In this document: piece after piece, positions 21,803-32,669 of the stretch
How positions within the stretch are numbered: the stretch's first letter is position 1
How the letters are laid out: each line of letters begins with the position of its first letter
Assembly (NCBI RefSeq): GCF_018143015.1
Contig: NC_054743.1
Span: forward strand, 65,811,244 to 65,875,243
Source of the DNA: Lytechinus variegatus
Lineage: Eukaryota > Echinodermata > Echinoidea > Temnopleuroida > Toxopneustidae
Reading direction: 5' to 3'
DNA: 64,000 bases
Program-made: the position numbers and the translations under genes
Notes under the pieces: model-generated
Database searches by the model: none
What the model saw: only the letters and a program-made list of their open reading frames with translations
What the model was told of the DNA's origin: nothing

Positions 21803-22820
21803 GCGCTCCCCCCCCCCCCCTCCAAAAAAAATGTCCCTCTTATATGCAGCTTTATTACTTCCAAAAATAAAGAAAAAATAATTTTCAATGAAATGTATGG
21901 ATATAGGAAGCTCATCTAATGTTCTAACTTCTATAAAATTTCATTGGTCTCGCTTCAGTGGTTTCGAATACACAGTCTATGTAACAGTCGTGCTCTCCAG
22001 CCCATTCCAAGTTTGCATGCATGCAGCACTACTGTGTGTTGTGCACTTTCTAGCATATCAACCCCCTTTGACCATTCTGACCAAGGAATTCCCTGATCTG
22101 ACCAGAGAAATATCCATGATCTAAACAGGCTCATCAAATCATAACCTTGCGCATGTTCAGAAGAGCAAAACCAATGTTTGACAGCTCATTTTATGTTTGA
22201 AAACGGGAGATGCACAACGATTAAGACAACAGGTCATGTCTGTTTCATGGCTAATTCATGTCTAATACTGCATTTTGTCTTATTTCTTTTTTTTGTTATT
22301 ACGCTACTTTGGTCAAGTTATTTCAATGTAAAAGAAAAAAAAATTCTCTTCTAAAGTTCCTTTTTCGCAAAGGGTGATTAATTTGTGGATTCCCCTTTAT
22401 TTTTCAGCTTATTTTACTCATCGATCATTTACTTTTCTTTCAAGTTGGTGCACTGATTCCCCTTATCAAAAAAACATATTTTATCATGTTTCTAGTCCTT
22501 TTGAACATGCCCAAGTTTATAGTTTGATGAGCCTGGGTAGGGGAATATCCCTGCTCAGATCCAGGATGTAAAAATATGGGTTTACAATGCATAGACAATG
22601 CAGAAACGCATCAATGCTGCAAACTTGGAATGGGCAAAAACGCAACTCTGTTACGTAACAGAGTGTATATTCAAAATCACTGAAGCGCGACCAATGAAAT
22701 TTTCATATTAGTTAGATCGTGAAATGGGCTTTCTACTCATGAACATTTATTTGAGATTGCTACCACATTTTAGAAGGAATTCAGTCCTTTGTCAGAGGGA
22801 CATTTTTGGGGGACACGCTG
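21803..22820. mobile_element. Mariner-like foldback element, 1 kb
   Basis: The arms are inverted copies: for example AATTTCATTGGTCTCGCTTCAGTG near 21936 answers CACTGAAGCGCGACCAATGAAATT near 22680. The right end ACACGCTG is followed by TATA, and the left end begins GCGCTCCCCC after TA at 21801-21802. The family resembles the element at 10016-11765 but the left terminus is degraded. Confidence 0.7.
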
Positions 22821-23493
22821 TATAGACTTACTTTGTGTGACAAGCAAGTATTGTAGAGTAGCTACTTATTCCAGGATAGGCCCCATAGAAACTTGACCAA
22901 ACCTTGTTTTTTATATATACAATATTTTTTGATGGTTTCTTGTCAATTCGAGGGTGCTGATTACGAATCTGGATAATGCAAATCGGCAAAATCCTATATG
23001 GCCGCCAAAATATGCAAATTACCCATGAAAATCTTAAAATTGTCCGCACATTGGCTATGAAATGCATGAAATCGTGTGGCAGGAGTGAAATACTCTCTGA
23101 AAAATATTTTTGACAAAATATTTATTTTCCTGATATTCAAAATGGCCGCCATAGGCGATTGTATACTCTATTTTTTACAATATGAAAAGAAAAACTAATT
23201 TTCACAAAAATGAGCACTAAACTGCAAAAACATCGCGATGTATGAACGAAGTAATATATGCAAATCTCATTTATTATGTCATTAAATGGGAACATTACTG
23301 TATTTTGATATCTAAAATAGCCCACTGGCCCAAAAAGTATTATGTACAATGGCAATAGCCGGGGCCGATAATGACAAGAGTGAGCACTAAAATGCATATT
23401 ATTAAGATAAACGAGTGGAATACTGAACATAATTTTTAATATGCCTTTTATGTGATAAATGCTGCATTCTAAATTTAAAATGGCCGCCATATG

Positions 23494-23501
<8 letters not shown>

Positions 23502-23533
<32 letters not shown>
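23502..23533. repeat. TA dinucleotide microsatellite
   Basis: About 16 uninterrupted TA units inside the left satellite arm. Confidence 0.9.
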
Positions 23534-23535
<2 letters not shown>

Positions 23536-23569
23536 ATGCGAATGGAGAAACTAATTTTCATCCGAGTAA

Positions 23570-25545
23570 GAAACATACAAGGCAAACGCCAAGCGTTGTC
23601 TCGCCTGCATATTGCAGTTATGAAGAGACTGCATGTCAAAACTATGCTATAACTTCTGAGGCTGTCAGCAGTTTAGGGGGTGAATTGTGGTTCTGACAGT
23701 TTACATATGCATTAATGGTATAGGCCTACTTTATCCCTAGAAAATCAGATAACACTAAGAATGCTGTTAATACTATGAAGCTATAATTATTTCCATGCAA
23801 GTAGTGAAAAAGAATGTAATTAATAATAATGTGAGTAAAATTGTAAAATTAAATTAATTATTAAGGTGTTATGGCAAACTTATTGTTTGAAAAAATGGAG
23901 GAAAGGTTGTGCATGAAAGATAAATATAAAAACTTATTGTGTGTGATTTTTAGCCATCTTGCCTTCACTTTAGCAGTAGGGTTTTCTAAATTGATCTGTG
24001 TGCATATGATAAGTAAATGATGCAAGAGTGAAGTACTACAAGATAAAATAAGTAATAGGGTATAATTAGGAAGTTTGAAAGAGTCAGTTTTTTATAAGCA
24101 CATTTTGATTAAAGGCTATGATAGATGTGAGAGCAAAATGTCCTGCACCTTCAAGAGATGGACCTCTGTTACGAGTATGACAATCCTACCTCGAAGATAT
24201 AAAAAGTTATTATGTGTACAACACAGCACAGTGCCAGTCATGGAAAGTTAATTGACCTTTGACCCTAATCAAATTCAACTCACATTCGAACTTGACCTGC
24301 ACCTTCAAAAGATGAACCTCTTGTATGAATTTGGCAAACCTACCTCGAAGATATAGAAAGTTATTGTGTGTACAGCACATCACAGTGCCAGTCATGGAAA
24401 TTTCATTGACCTTTGACCTTATTCAAATTCTGCTCACATTTGAACTTGACCTGCACCTTCAAGAGATGGACCTCTGTTATGAATTTGGCGATCTCACTGC
24501 GAAGCTATAGAAAGTTATTGTGTGTACAACACTGACAATGCCAGTCATGGAAAGTTCATTGACCTTAATCAAATTCAACTCACATTTGAACTTGACCTGT
24601 ACCTTCAAAATATGGACCTCTTATATAAATTTGGCAATCCTACCTTGAAGATATAGAAGTTATTTTGTGTACAGCACAGCACAGTGCCAGTCATGGAAAG
24701 TTCATTGACTTTTGATCTTTTACCATATTCAAATTCGGCTCACATTTGAACTTGACCTGCACCTTCAAGAGATGGACCTCTGTAATAAATTTGGCGATCT
24801 CACTGCGAAGCTATAGAAAGTTATTGTGTGTACAACACTGCACAATGCCAATCCTGGAAAGCTCATTGACCTTTGACCTTAATCAAATTCAACTCACATT
24901 CGAACTTGACCTGTACCTTCAAAAGATGGACCTCTTGTATGAATTTGGCAATCCTACCTCGAAGATATAGAAAGTGATTTTGTGTACAGCACAGCACAGT
25001 GCCAATCATGGAAAGTTCATTGACCTTTGACCTTTTACTATATTCAAATTCGGCTCAAATTTGAACTTTACCTGCACCTTCAAGAGATGGACCTCTGTTA
25101 TGAATTTGGCGATCTCACTTCGATATAGAAAGTTATGTGTACAACATAGCACAGTGCCAGTCATGGAAAGTTCATTGACCTTTGACCTTTTTCAAATTCG
25201 ACTCATATTCGAACTTGACATGTTCCTTCAGGAGATGGACCTCTGTTAAGAATTTGGTGATCCCACCTCGAAGATATAGAAAGTTATTATGTGTACAACA
25301 TAGCACAGTGTCAGTCATGGAAAGTTCATTGACCTTTGACCTTATTCAAATTCGACTCATATTCGAACTTGACCTGTGCCTTCAGGAGAAGGACCTCTGG
25401 TATGAATTTGGTGGTCCTACCTCGAAGCTATAGAAAGTTATTGGGTGTACAACACAATTGTTGACGACGACGACGCCAACGTCGCCGGAAATAGTGATAC
25501 CTATGTCTCGCTCCGCTATGCAGGCGAGACAAAAATGCATGTAAT
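23570..25545. mobile_element. Satellite-bearing element with GTCTCGCCTGCAT ends
   Basis: TTGTCTCGCCTGCAT near 23597 answers ATGCAGGCGAGACAAA near 25518 in reverse. Between these ends lie a unique left part and a block of 153-bp tandem repeats. The element interrupts the left satellite arm. Target duplication and termini were not delimited. Confidence 0.55.
24128..25450. repeat. 153-bp tandem satellite, about nine copies
   Basis: The marker GAAAGTTATTGTGTGTACA recurs near 24203, 24358, 24507, 24655, 24817, 24970, 25128, 25279 and 25435, spacing 149 to 160. Each unit also holds CTTCAAGAGATGGACCTCT and GTCATGGAAAGTTCATTGAC. Several frames stay open across units, producing false ORFs. Confidence 0.92.
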
Positions 25546-26280
25546 TTTGATCTACGCGTAAATAATTGTCTGACAACATGTTTTATAGGAGGACATATCA
25601 TTTCTTTTGTCATGCATGAGATAAATGCTGTATTATGAAATTCAAAATGGCCCCTATAGGCCCTAACAGTATATTATCTACAATGTGAATGGGGACATAT
25701 AATTTTGTAAGAATTTGGATTTGCTTGACTATGACATCCGTATAATCCTGTTGTATGAGTAAAATGTTATTTAAAACATATTTTTAAAAGTAAATTATAA
25801 CATTTCTTTTGAAATATAGATGATAAATACTGTATTTTGACATTCAAAATAACCTCTACAAGCCATCACTAATTATGTAACATGCGAATAGGGGAAATGA
25901 TTTTCGCAAGAGTGAGTACGAGAAAAAAATATTGTCTTAAACATGATTTCTAACTAAATACATCACATATTGGTCGTGGAGGCAATAAATGCTGTACTGT
26001 GAAATCAAAAATGGCTGCCATAGGTCCGAAAATTATGTGTACATTGTAACATGGGACATATGATTTTAACAGAATTTGGATTTGCTTTACTCTATTGCAT
26101 ATAATTGTGAATTGTGATGTAAGGGTGAAATATTGTCTAAGACCATGGTTTCTAACGAGATATGTCATGATGTTGTGTAATTAAGATGATAAATGCTGCA
26201 TTTTTTAATCGAAAATGGCCACCATAGGCCCTTATCGTATTATATACAATTTGAGTGGAGACATAGGCCCGAATTCACAA

Positions 26281-26450
26281 AGGTGGTTTCTGCAGAAACC
26301 ATGGTTTTAACCGTGGGTTTTGCTGATTTTGCGATTCACAAAGGTGGTTTCAAATGAAACCATGGTTTCAACCGTGGGTTTTCGGCATGATTTTGAGTCA
26401 ACTGTTTTAGGTGGTTTCAAACCGTGGGTTTTAGGAAAACCATGGTTTTT
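26281..26450. repeat. Left subterminal AAACCATGGTTT repeats
   Basis: GAAACCATGGTTT and AACCGTGGGTTTT recur in alternating orientation just inside the left end, matching 36535-36735. Confidence 0.85.
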
Positions 26451-26519
26451 AGGCAGATTGACCAATCACAGAACAGTATTTCGGTACATTGCTGAGACTG
26501 AGCTGAGATAGAGCTAGCT

Positions 26520-28340
26520 CAGCAAGTGCATCCGGCAGACGACGATAAATAGCTTTGCCCGAAATGAAGAGGAGCAAAGCGTTTAATATCGGTATTTGCC
26601 GAGCCGTGAGAACATCGTAAGTAATTTACCATTTTATAGCGACGATGAATGTTTTTTCTACGTCTGCATGTATTTGTTTGTGAAGAAATATTATAATTAA
26701 TGCTGTAAATGCATGCAGAGTTAAGAGCGGAACGGTGGACTTGGGATGGGAAAAGCATTATCGCACGCAAGTTATTTTTTAGTCCCACGCGTGTAGTTTT
26801 GTGTCCTGTCAAAAGATAACGAAGAGCTGTCCCACCGGCACCGACTCGCTCAGGAGAAGGCATTATGATATCTTGCTGCATAGCGATAAAATGACAAAGC
26901 CGCCCAAGTAGTCAGACTTTCAACCACAATTGTGCAAAATTAAAAAAAAATATTCTTAATTTTTACCTTAGCTTAGCTTGATATTAATTTTTAGTATCTA
27001 GGCTAGTCTGATTAAAGTAACTGCATGCACAAAATTGCAGACATGTTTGTAACTAAACAGCATAAAAAATATTGGGTCAATTTTTAGTGAATGGGAAAAC
27101 ACTTCCTAACTGTGTCTACCTTAGATCCTGTCACCAAGTAGTCTAGTGATCACAAAAAATATTTTTCGAAATTCACATATTCAGATCCAACTTGAGAGAT
27201 GTAGAAGATCTAGCCTCGCGCCCCTCTGCTCGAGGACTCTAAATCTGATATTTTTTATAATTTTTTTTCATCATGAAGCCGTAGCCCAAGTTAGACACGC
27301 TAGTCTAGGCCCTGGCCTTGGGTAGGCCCTACATGTAGGCCAGGGCTGTGTCAAAGTTGGTAAACAATGTTAATGATGGAATCCCCTTCAATATCCACAT
27401 CACTGCCAATTTGTTAAATACACTGAATTTAATTTTTATACCTTTTTTACACCTTATATAATAAAAGGAATAGATATTCTATAGGGCCTAAATAATCAGA
27501 TTGATCTGGTGGCCATTGCAAAATCTTCCCATCCCTTGCTGCGCACTGCGTAATACAATAGGCTTGACTGGCTTTGTTTACATGATGTAGCTACAATACG
27601 ATGAGCTACATTATGAAGCACCGTAGAACAATTAATTGAATGGATTATTTTAACAAATCACCCCAAATGATAATAAGAATTTACATTTTGGTTAGAAATC
27701 TGGCAGGTTTGAAGAGATGTTGAATTATGTTTCATGTCCATTAGATTTAAAAGTAATTTAATGTAGATCTACCTGTACTTTGTTTATTTCCGCAGTAAAT
27801 TTTTGAATGGATGAAAACATCTTACAACATGCACAGGCTGTCCTGAGAGACTATTAAATGAGGATTGTTAGAGAGGTATGTTCATTTTATTTTTTGTTTC
27901 TATGTGGACTATTGTCTATTTTCTAAATTTTCTCTTTGTCACCGTCTAAAAAATTTTTATCTTAAAATTTGTTGTCATAATAAAGAACCACTTATTTTGA
28001 TCAATTTCAATCTTGGTTGATGTACACATCTGACAGTGACTGAATTGATCTAAATTCCGTGTCACATGGTCATAGAGTATAATACCTAAATGTCAAATAT
28101 GTGTAGATCCAGTTGATCAATTTAAATTTAACTTTATGAGAATGGCGATCTGATTAGGTTGTGGGCAAAAAAAGTCAACTGACCAAATATGCAGATTTAA
28201 AAGGTAGGCCTATTAATTTCAACAGTACACAGTAAAGGTAGTTAAGAATACATAGTTTTTTTTTCAATGTTTAAATATTTTCTTTTGCTTCTCACTCTAA
28301 TTCAATAGGAATATGCCAACAAGAACTGCAATTAGGAGTC
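26520..28340. other. Left interior of the Harbinger-type element, no gene seen
   Basis: AT-rich sequence between the subterminal repeats and the transposase remnant. It may hold a promoter or 5' exons of the transposase or an accessory protein gene, but I could not identify any. Confidence 0.4.
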
Positions 28341-28341
28341 G

Positions 28342-29243
28342 TTGACAGGAGGAAACTTCTTAAAAGAGACCACACACTACCTCATCAACATGCTTGAAGA
28401 TGATCTGAGCCTGAAGAGGGACAAAGGGCCTCGTGATAGACTACCTTTCTCTCTGCAAGTATTGACAATTCTGCTTTTGTATGCTGTAAGTATTTTTTTA
28501 ATAAGAAAGTTATATGACAATAACATCTCAAGACAAGCCTAGTGTATGCAAATATTAGTGATATTCTTGTAAGAAGGAAGACTCAATGTAAAAAGTGATA
28601 ATAAATATTGGCAACTGCCTGTTTTTAATTTACAATGAACTGAGCATATGATAATATAATCAGAAATGTAAATTAGAACTATATGTTTTGTCATCCATTG
28701 TGGACAGATTCTTCCAAATCCCTAATTAACATTAAAGAAAAAGAAAGGTTGCATCATTATCTTGGTTATTTTAAAAAAGTATTGCATCAGCTATGCTCAA
28801 TGTATGTTTGTCACACAAATGTGTATGGTATATGGATAGGTTTAGCCTTTAGACCAGTAAAGTAATTTTTAAAGGATTCCATATGAGAACCAGTCTTTTA
28901 TTTCAAATCTTACAATGTAAAGACAATAGAATAGTTACATTTTGTTTTCTCTTTGTCATCTTAAAAAAAGAAAAATAAAAACACAGAGTAAGATGCAACT
29001 TCTGGCAATATATCTTCATTTACAGGATAATTTCAGGGAATACATGGTGATGAGGCATCAGTGTTGCAATTATCTGTGAGTGATCAAAGATGTTTCACAA
29101 GCCATAGCAAGAAGAAAGAGGTTTTGTGAGAACTTCAACAACAAGAGATGAGATTGAGGCTACCCAACAACTGTATGAGTGATTGATGGGACCCATGTCT
29201 ATACAAGAATTCCTGGAGGGAAACAAGCCTTGTACTTTCCTGA
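28342..29243 (+). pseudogene. Degraded Harbinger transposase
   Basis: A first exon-like segment (28342-28485) encodes DRLPFSLQVLTILLLYA and ends at GCT|GTAAGT. A second segment from about 29026 reads FQGIHGDEASVLQLSVS after an indel, matching the usual helix-turn-helix entry of Harbinger transposases. Near 29182 VIDGTHVYTRIPGGKQAL contains the first catalytic Asp in its DGTH context. Stops occur between these segments (for example TGA after KKKEVL), and the later catalytic residues are absent because another repeat starts at about 29243. Active enzymes of this family cut and rejoin DNA at the element ends. Confidence 0.75.
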
Positions 29244-29700
29244 AGGGCAAGTCCACCCCAACAAAAAGTTTCTTTGATATAATAGAGAAAAGTCCAATGA
29301 GCATAACACTGAAAATTTCATCAAAATTTGATGTAAAATGAGAAAGTTTTGACATTTTGAAGTTTCGCTTATTTTCACAAAACAGATATATGCACATCCG
29401 GGTCAGTATGCAAATGAGTGACAAAGTGACGTTCTCCACTCAGTGTTTTCTTTTTGTAATATACTAGTATCATGCATCCCCCCCCCTCATAATGTGTATA
29501 AAGTACAAGTGTAGTATGGTTTGATTTCTCCCTGAAACTTGTAAAAAGCCATTGTGGCAACCTATACTCGATGAAGAGTTTTCTCATAATTGTGAATTCT
29601 GTAAAAAAATCAAGCATTATAATATATTTCATATATTGATATACAGAAGAAAGAGTGAGTGTGTGACATAGACTTGTTTGCATATCACCTGTTTTATCAC
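29243..29700. mobile_element. Fragment of an AAGGGCAAGTCCACCCC-type MITE
   Basis: The start AAGGGCAAGTCCACCCCAAC with AAAAAGTTT is related to the TTAA-flanked MITE at 52189 (AGGGGAAGTTCACCCTGAC). It interrupts the Harbinger transposase. The other end was not located, so the right boundary is approximate. Confidence 0.5.
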
Positions 29701-29879
29701 CTGATTAATTAATTTCTTATTTTACATCCTATTTTGACGTTTTCAGTGTCATGCATGTTTTATTTTTCTCTATCCATTCACATTAACTTTTTGTTGTACA
29801 GTGTACTTGCTCTAGAACAGGTATTTCTTTGTAATGTACAAGTAAGAATTTCATTATTTATTTGTGTCTTCTTTTTTAA

Positions 29880-30536
29880 CACTTTTTTTACAGGGGTGGG
29901 GGGGGTTGAATCAACCTCCCTTGAGATCTCTGCCAATGATCACATGAACGCCTTGAAAATTGGTATGATAATAGTGGGGGATGTCATGTGCAATGCAGTT
30001 TGGTTAATTTTTCCGAAATCGTCAGATCTTTTATATTAATTAATTATGCTAATTTCTGCATAGATCATACTTTTATACCACTGATAACAATCAAAATGAA
30101 AATGAATTTCTTATGTATTTTATCGTTTTATGAATTTCTTATGTATATCTTTGTTTTTCAAACTTGTTTGCCAAAATTATAGCAGAACATTTTTTTGAAG
30201 CATAATTATGCTGAAATCAAGTAATTTCACCTGTGAAAGTAAAAACAATCATGTCCAAATGAAGAAGATGAGAAAATTCAACATTGACTTTGTACACAAA
30301 ATCACGTTTTGGAGCAATTTGGGTCTGACATGCACTTATGTAATGTTGAGTAAATTCCAACAGCATGCCCATGCATCGTAAATTTGATCTCAAAAGATTT
30401 TCAAGACTTCAAAGTAAAAAGTCGGTGAGTAGAACTGTCGTAGAATTTCGCACAGCGGAATGGTTGTGGAATATGTTGAGGGAGGGGGTTTCACCCCACC
30501 ACCATAGTTCTATGCCCCTCTCCCGGGGTTTTAGGG
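29880..30536. mobile_element. piggyBac-like MITE, copy 1
   Basis: Flanked by TTAA (29876-29879 and 30537-30540). The right end GGGGTTTTAGGG matches the right end of copy 2; the left end (CACTTTTTTTACAGGGG) is diverged. The interior shares sequence with copy 2, including GGGTCTGACATGCACTTATG near 30323 and AAAATTGGTATGATA near 29956. Confidence 0.7.
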
Positions 30537-30767
30537 TTAAAAGCCCAGTTAAAAGAGCACATTATTACTAAGAATTTCACATGAATACAAGTATTTGAAA
30601 TGAACTTTCATCAGATTTAATTTCTTTCACAGACTACATGTATCTTCAATTATTGTTTAATAAAAAAAAACACTATTTAATCAGGACGCATCAAATGCAA
30701 ATTCCTCATTTACTTTTTCATGTAAAATATTCTCACATGATTTAAATTGTCTATTTCAAATGCTTAA

Positions 30768-31514
30768 CCCTAAATAGACTGGGCTATTTCGACGCCTAAT
30801 AAGACTGGGGGGGGGGGCTGAATCAGCCCCCCCCCCCTTATGATCTCGGCTGTCGATCGCGCGACCGCGATGAAAATTGGCACACGCGTTACCCATGGCA
30901 TTATCTACAAAACTATAACATCAAATTCTGCAAAAATCTCATGTCTCGTTAATTATGCTAATTTATGCGTAAAATCATAAGTTTGCTCTAATTAATAAAA
31001 TAATGCCCCTGAAATGCTAATTTTTGTTTCACATACTCTAGATAGGCATCTGATCAAATTGATTTTAAAAAAAATTCAAAATCACATTTATTTTCTGATG
31101 TATTCTATTGTTTTCTAAATTTCTTATGTATTTCTTTGTTTTTTGACTTTTTTTTTCAATGGAAATTGTCGGGGACTTTATTTTGACCATAAAAAATATA
31201 AAAATAATTGATTTTAAGCAGTAAAAGGAAAAATAATGATACATTTATGAATTTTGGCTAAGAACACTATTTGCATTGGATTTGTACACAAATTCACGTT
31301 TTTGAGTAATTTTGGGTCTGCATGCACTTACGAAATGTTGCGTAATTTTGGAACCGCGTACCAGGGGGTCACAATTTTGGTCTCAAAAGTTGCGCGAGAC
31401 TTGAAAGTAAAAAGTCAGCGAGCCAAGCGGTAAAAAAATTTCTCACGGCGGATTTATCGCGAAAAATGTCGAGGGGGGGGCTGAATCAGCCCCCTCCCCC
31501 CAGTCTTTTTAGGG
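30768..31514. mobile_element. piggyBac-like MITE, copy 2
   Basis: TTAA flanks both ends (30764-30767, 31515-31518) and the termini are inverted: CCCTAAATAGACTGGG against CCCAGTCTTTTTAGGG. TTAA targets and CCCT ends are characteristic of piggyBac. GGGGCTGAATCAGCCCC palindromes lie just inside both ends. No transposase. Confidence 0.85.
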
Positions 31515-31519
31515 TTAAG

Positions 31520-32289
31520 ATTAGAACTTTGATAGCTCACAGAAAGTTTATTGCATGCCCCAAAATGTGCAAATGTGTCCATGAGGGTCATCAATTCTAA
31601 TTGCTCTTTCTTTTTTTTTGCATCAGTTGTGTTTACACTTTGCACAGATGGGGATTAAATACCATATGCATGTCCAAGAGGATAATAAGGTCAAAAAAAT
31701 CATATAGCATACACTTTAGTTTGATTGTGATATCAGGCGAGACTGGTGGTTCACCTTGTTTTTTTTTATGTATTATTTTCAAGTGTCCCCAGGGCAACAG
31801 CCTAGCTAGGGCAACCAGGTAGCCTTATGAGTAGAGCTCAACTCTGGCAAACAGGAAAACACTAGCTTGGCCTGGCACATGCACATTTAGGGAGCATGAA
31901 TGAAACAAATTAAAAGGGCAATTAATGCATTTTCTTGGAAAAAATACAATTTCAATTGACCCCCAATTGAACCAGGTAGCCTAACAAGTAGAGCTTGACT
32001 CAGGCAACCAGAAAAATACCAGCTAATAATTAACAATAATAATTATTCATTTGGGCCATTATTGTATTGTAATACAAGAATGATGTGGCAATATATCAAA
32101 ACTTAGACTTTATTATTTCACAAATGTTTGTAATTTTGCAATATGTTTTTAAAATGCCAATTGAGTATTAGATTTTCAGTGTGTTATATTTTTATGCAAT
32201 TTCCTGGTGTGATTTTTCAAGGTGTAAGATGGTTTCATGCAAATTAAAGATATACAGAAAAGATAAAAGAAGAGTAGTCTTTTGCCCTT
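31520..32289. other. Repeat-poor stretch inside the Harbinger-type element
   Basis: Contains a short internal duplication (CAACCAGGTAGCCTTATGAGTAGAGCT near 31813, GAACCAGGTAGCCTAACAAGTAGAGCT near 31969). No coding signal. Confidence 0.4.
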
Positions 32290-32297
32290 TTTTCTGA

Positions 32298-32480
32298 TTT
32301 GGACGAAATAATCATGAAGATGATCAAGATGACTTTGGTGGTGATGAGGATGGTGTTGCTGACAAGTGTGGTGGTGGTTATACATGTAATGGTGGTGATG
32401 ATGAGGTTGATGATGACAATAAAGATGATGGCAATGGTGATGTTAGTGTTGATGACGATAGTAATGATCATCCCCCTCTC
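32298..32480. repeat. Degenerate GATGATG microsatellite
   Basis: Purine-rich GATGATGG/GTGGTGATG repeats, followed to about 32620 by pyrimidine-rich CATCTCCATC sequence. ORFs on both strands here are low complexity. Confidence 0.85.
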
Positions 32481-32669
32481 ATCTACATCATCTCCCTTCC
32501 TTACCATCTCCATCACTCTATCCTTTCATCTCTCATCTCCATCCTTAGTTCCCCTTTATCACCCTCATCACCTCCATTCCTCTCATTTCCATCCCTCTCA
32601 ACATCTCCATTCATCTCAGGAAAATGCATATACACAAGATAGAATTCAACAGTCAAAATACTTGTTTTG

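Larger units (their letters stand above)
22850..26262. repeat. Left arm of a satellite palindrome (GGCCGCCAT units)
   Basis: Units of roughly 170 to 190 bases share the core CAAAATGGCCGCCATAGGC and a segment like TGAGCACTAAAATGCATATT. The arm is repeated in reverse complement at 36753-38055. It is interrupted by the 153-bp satellite element (about 23570-25545), and a TA microsatellite lies at 23502-23533. Open frames here come from the repeats. Confidence 0.75.
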
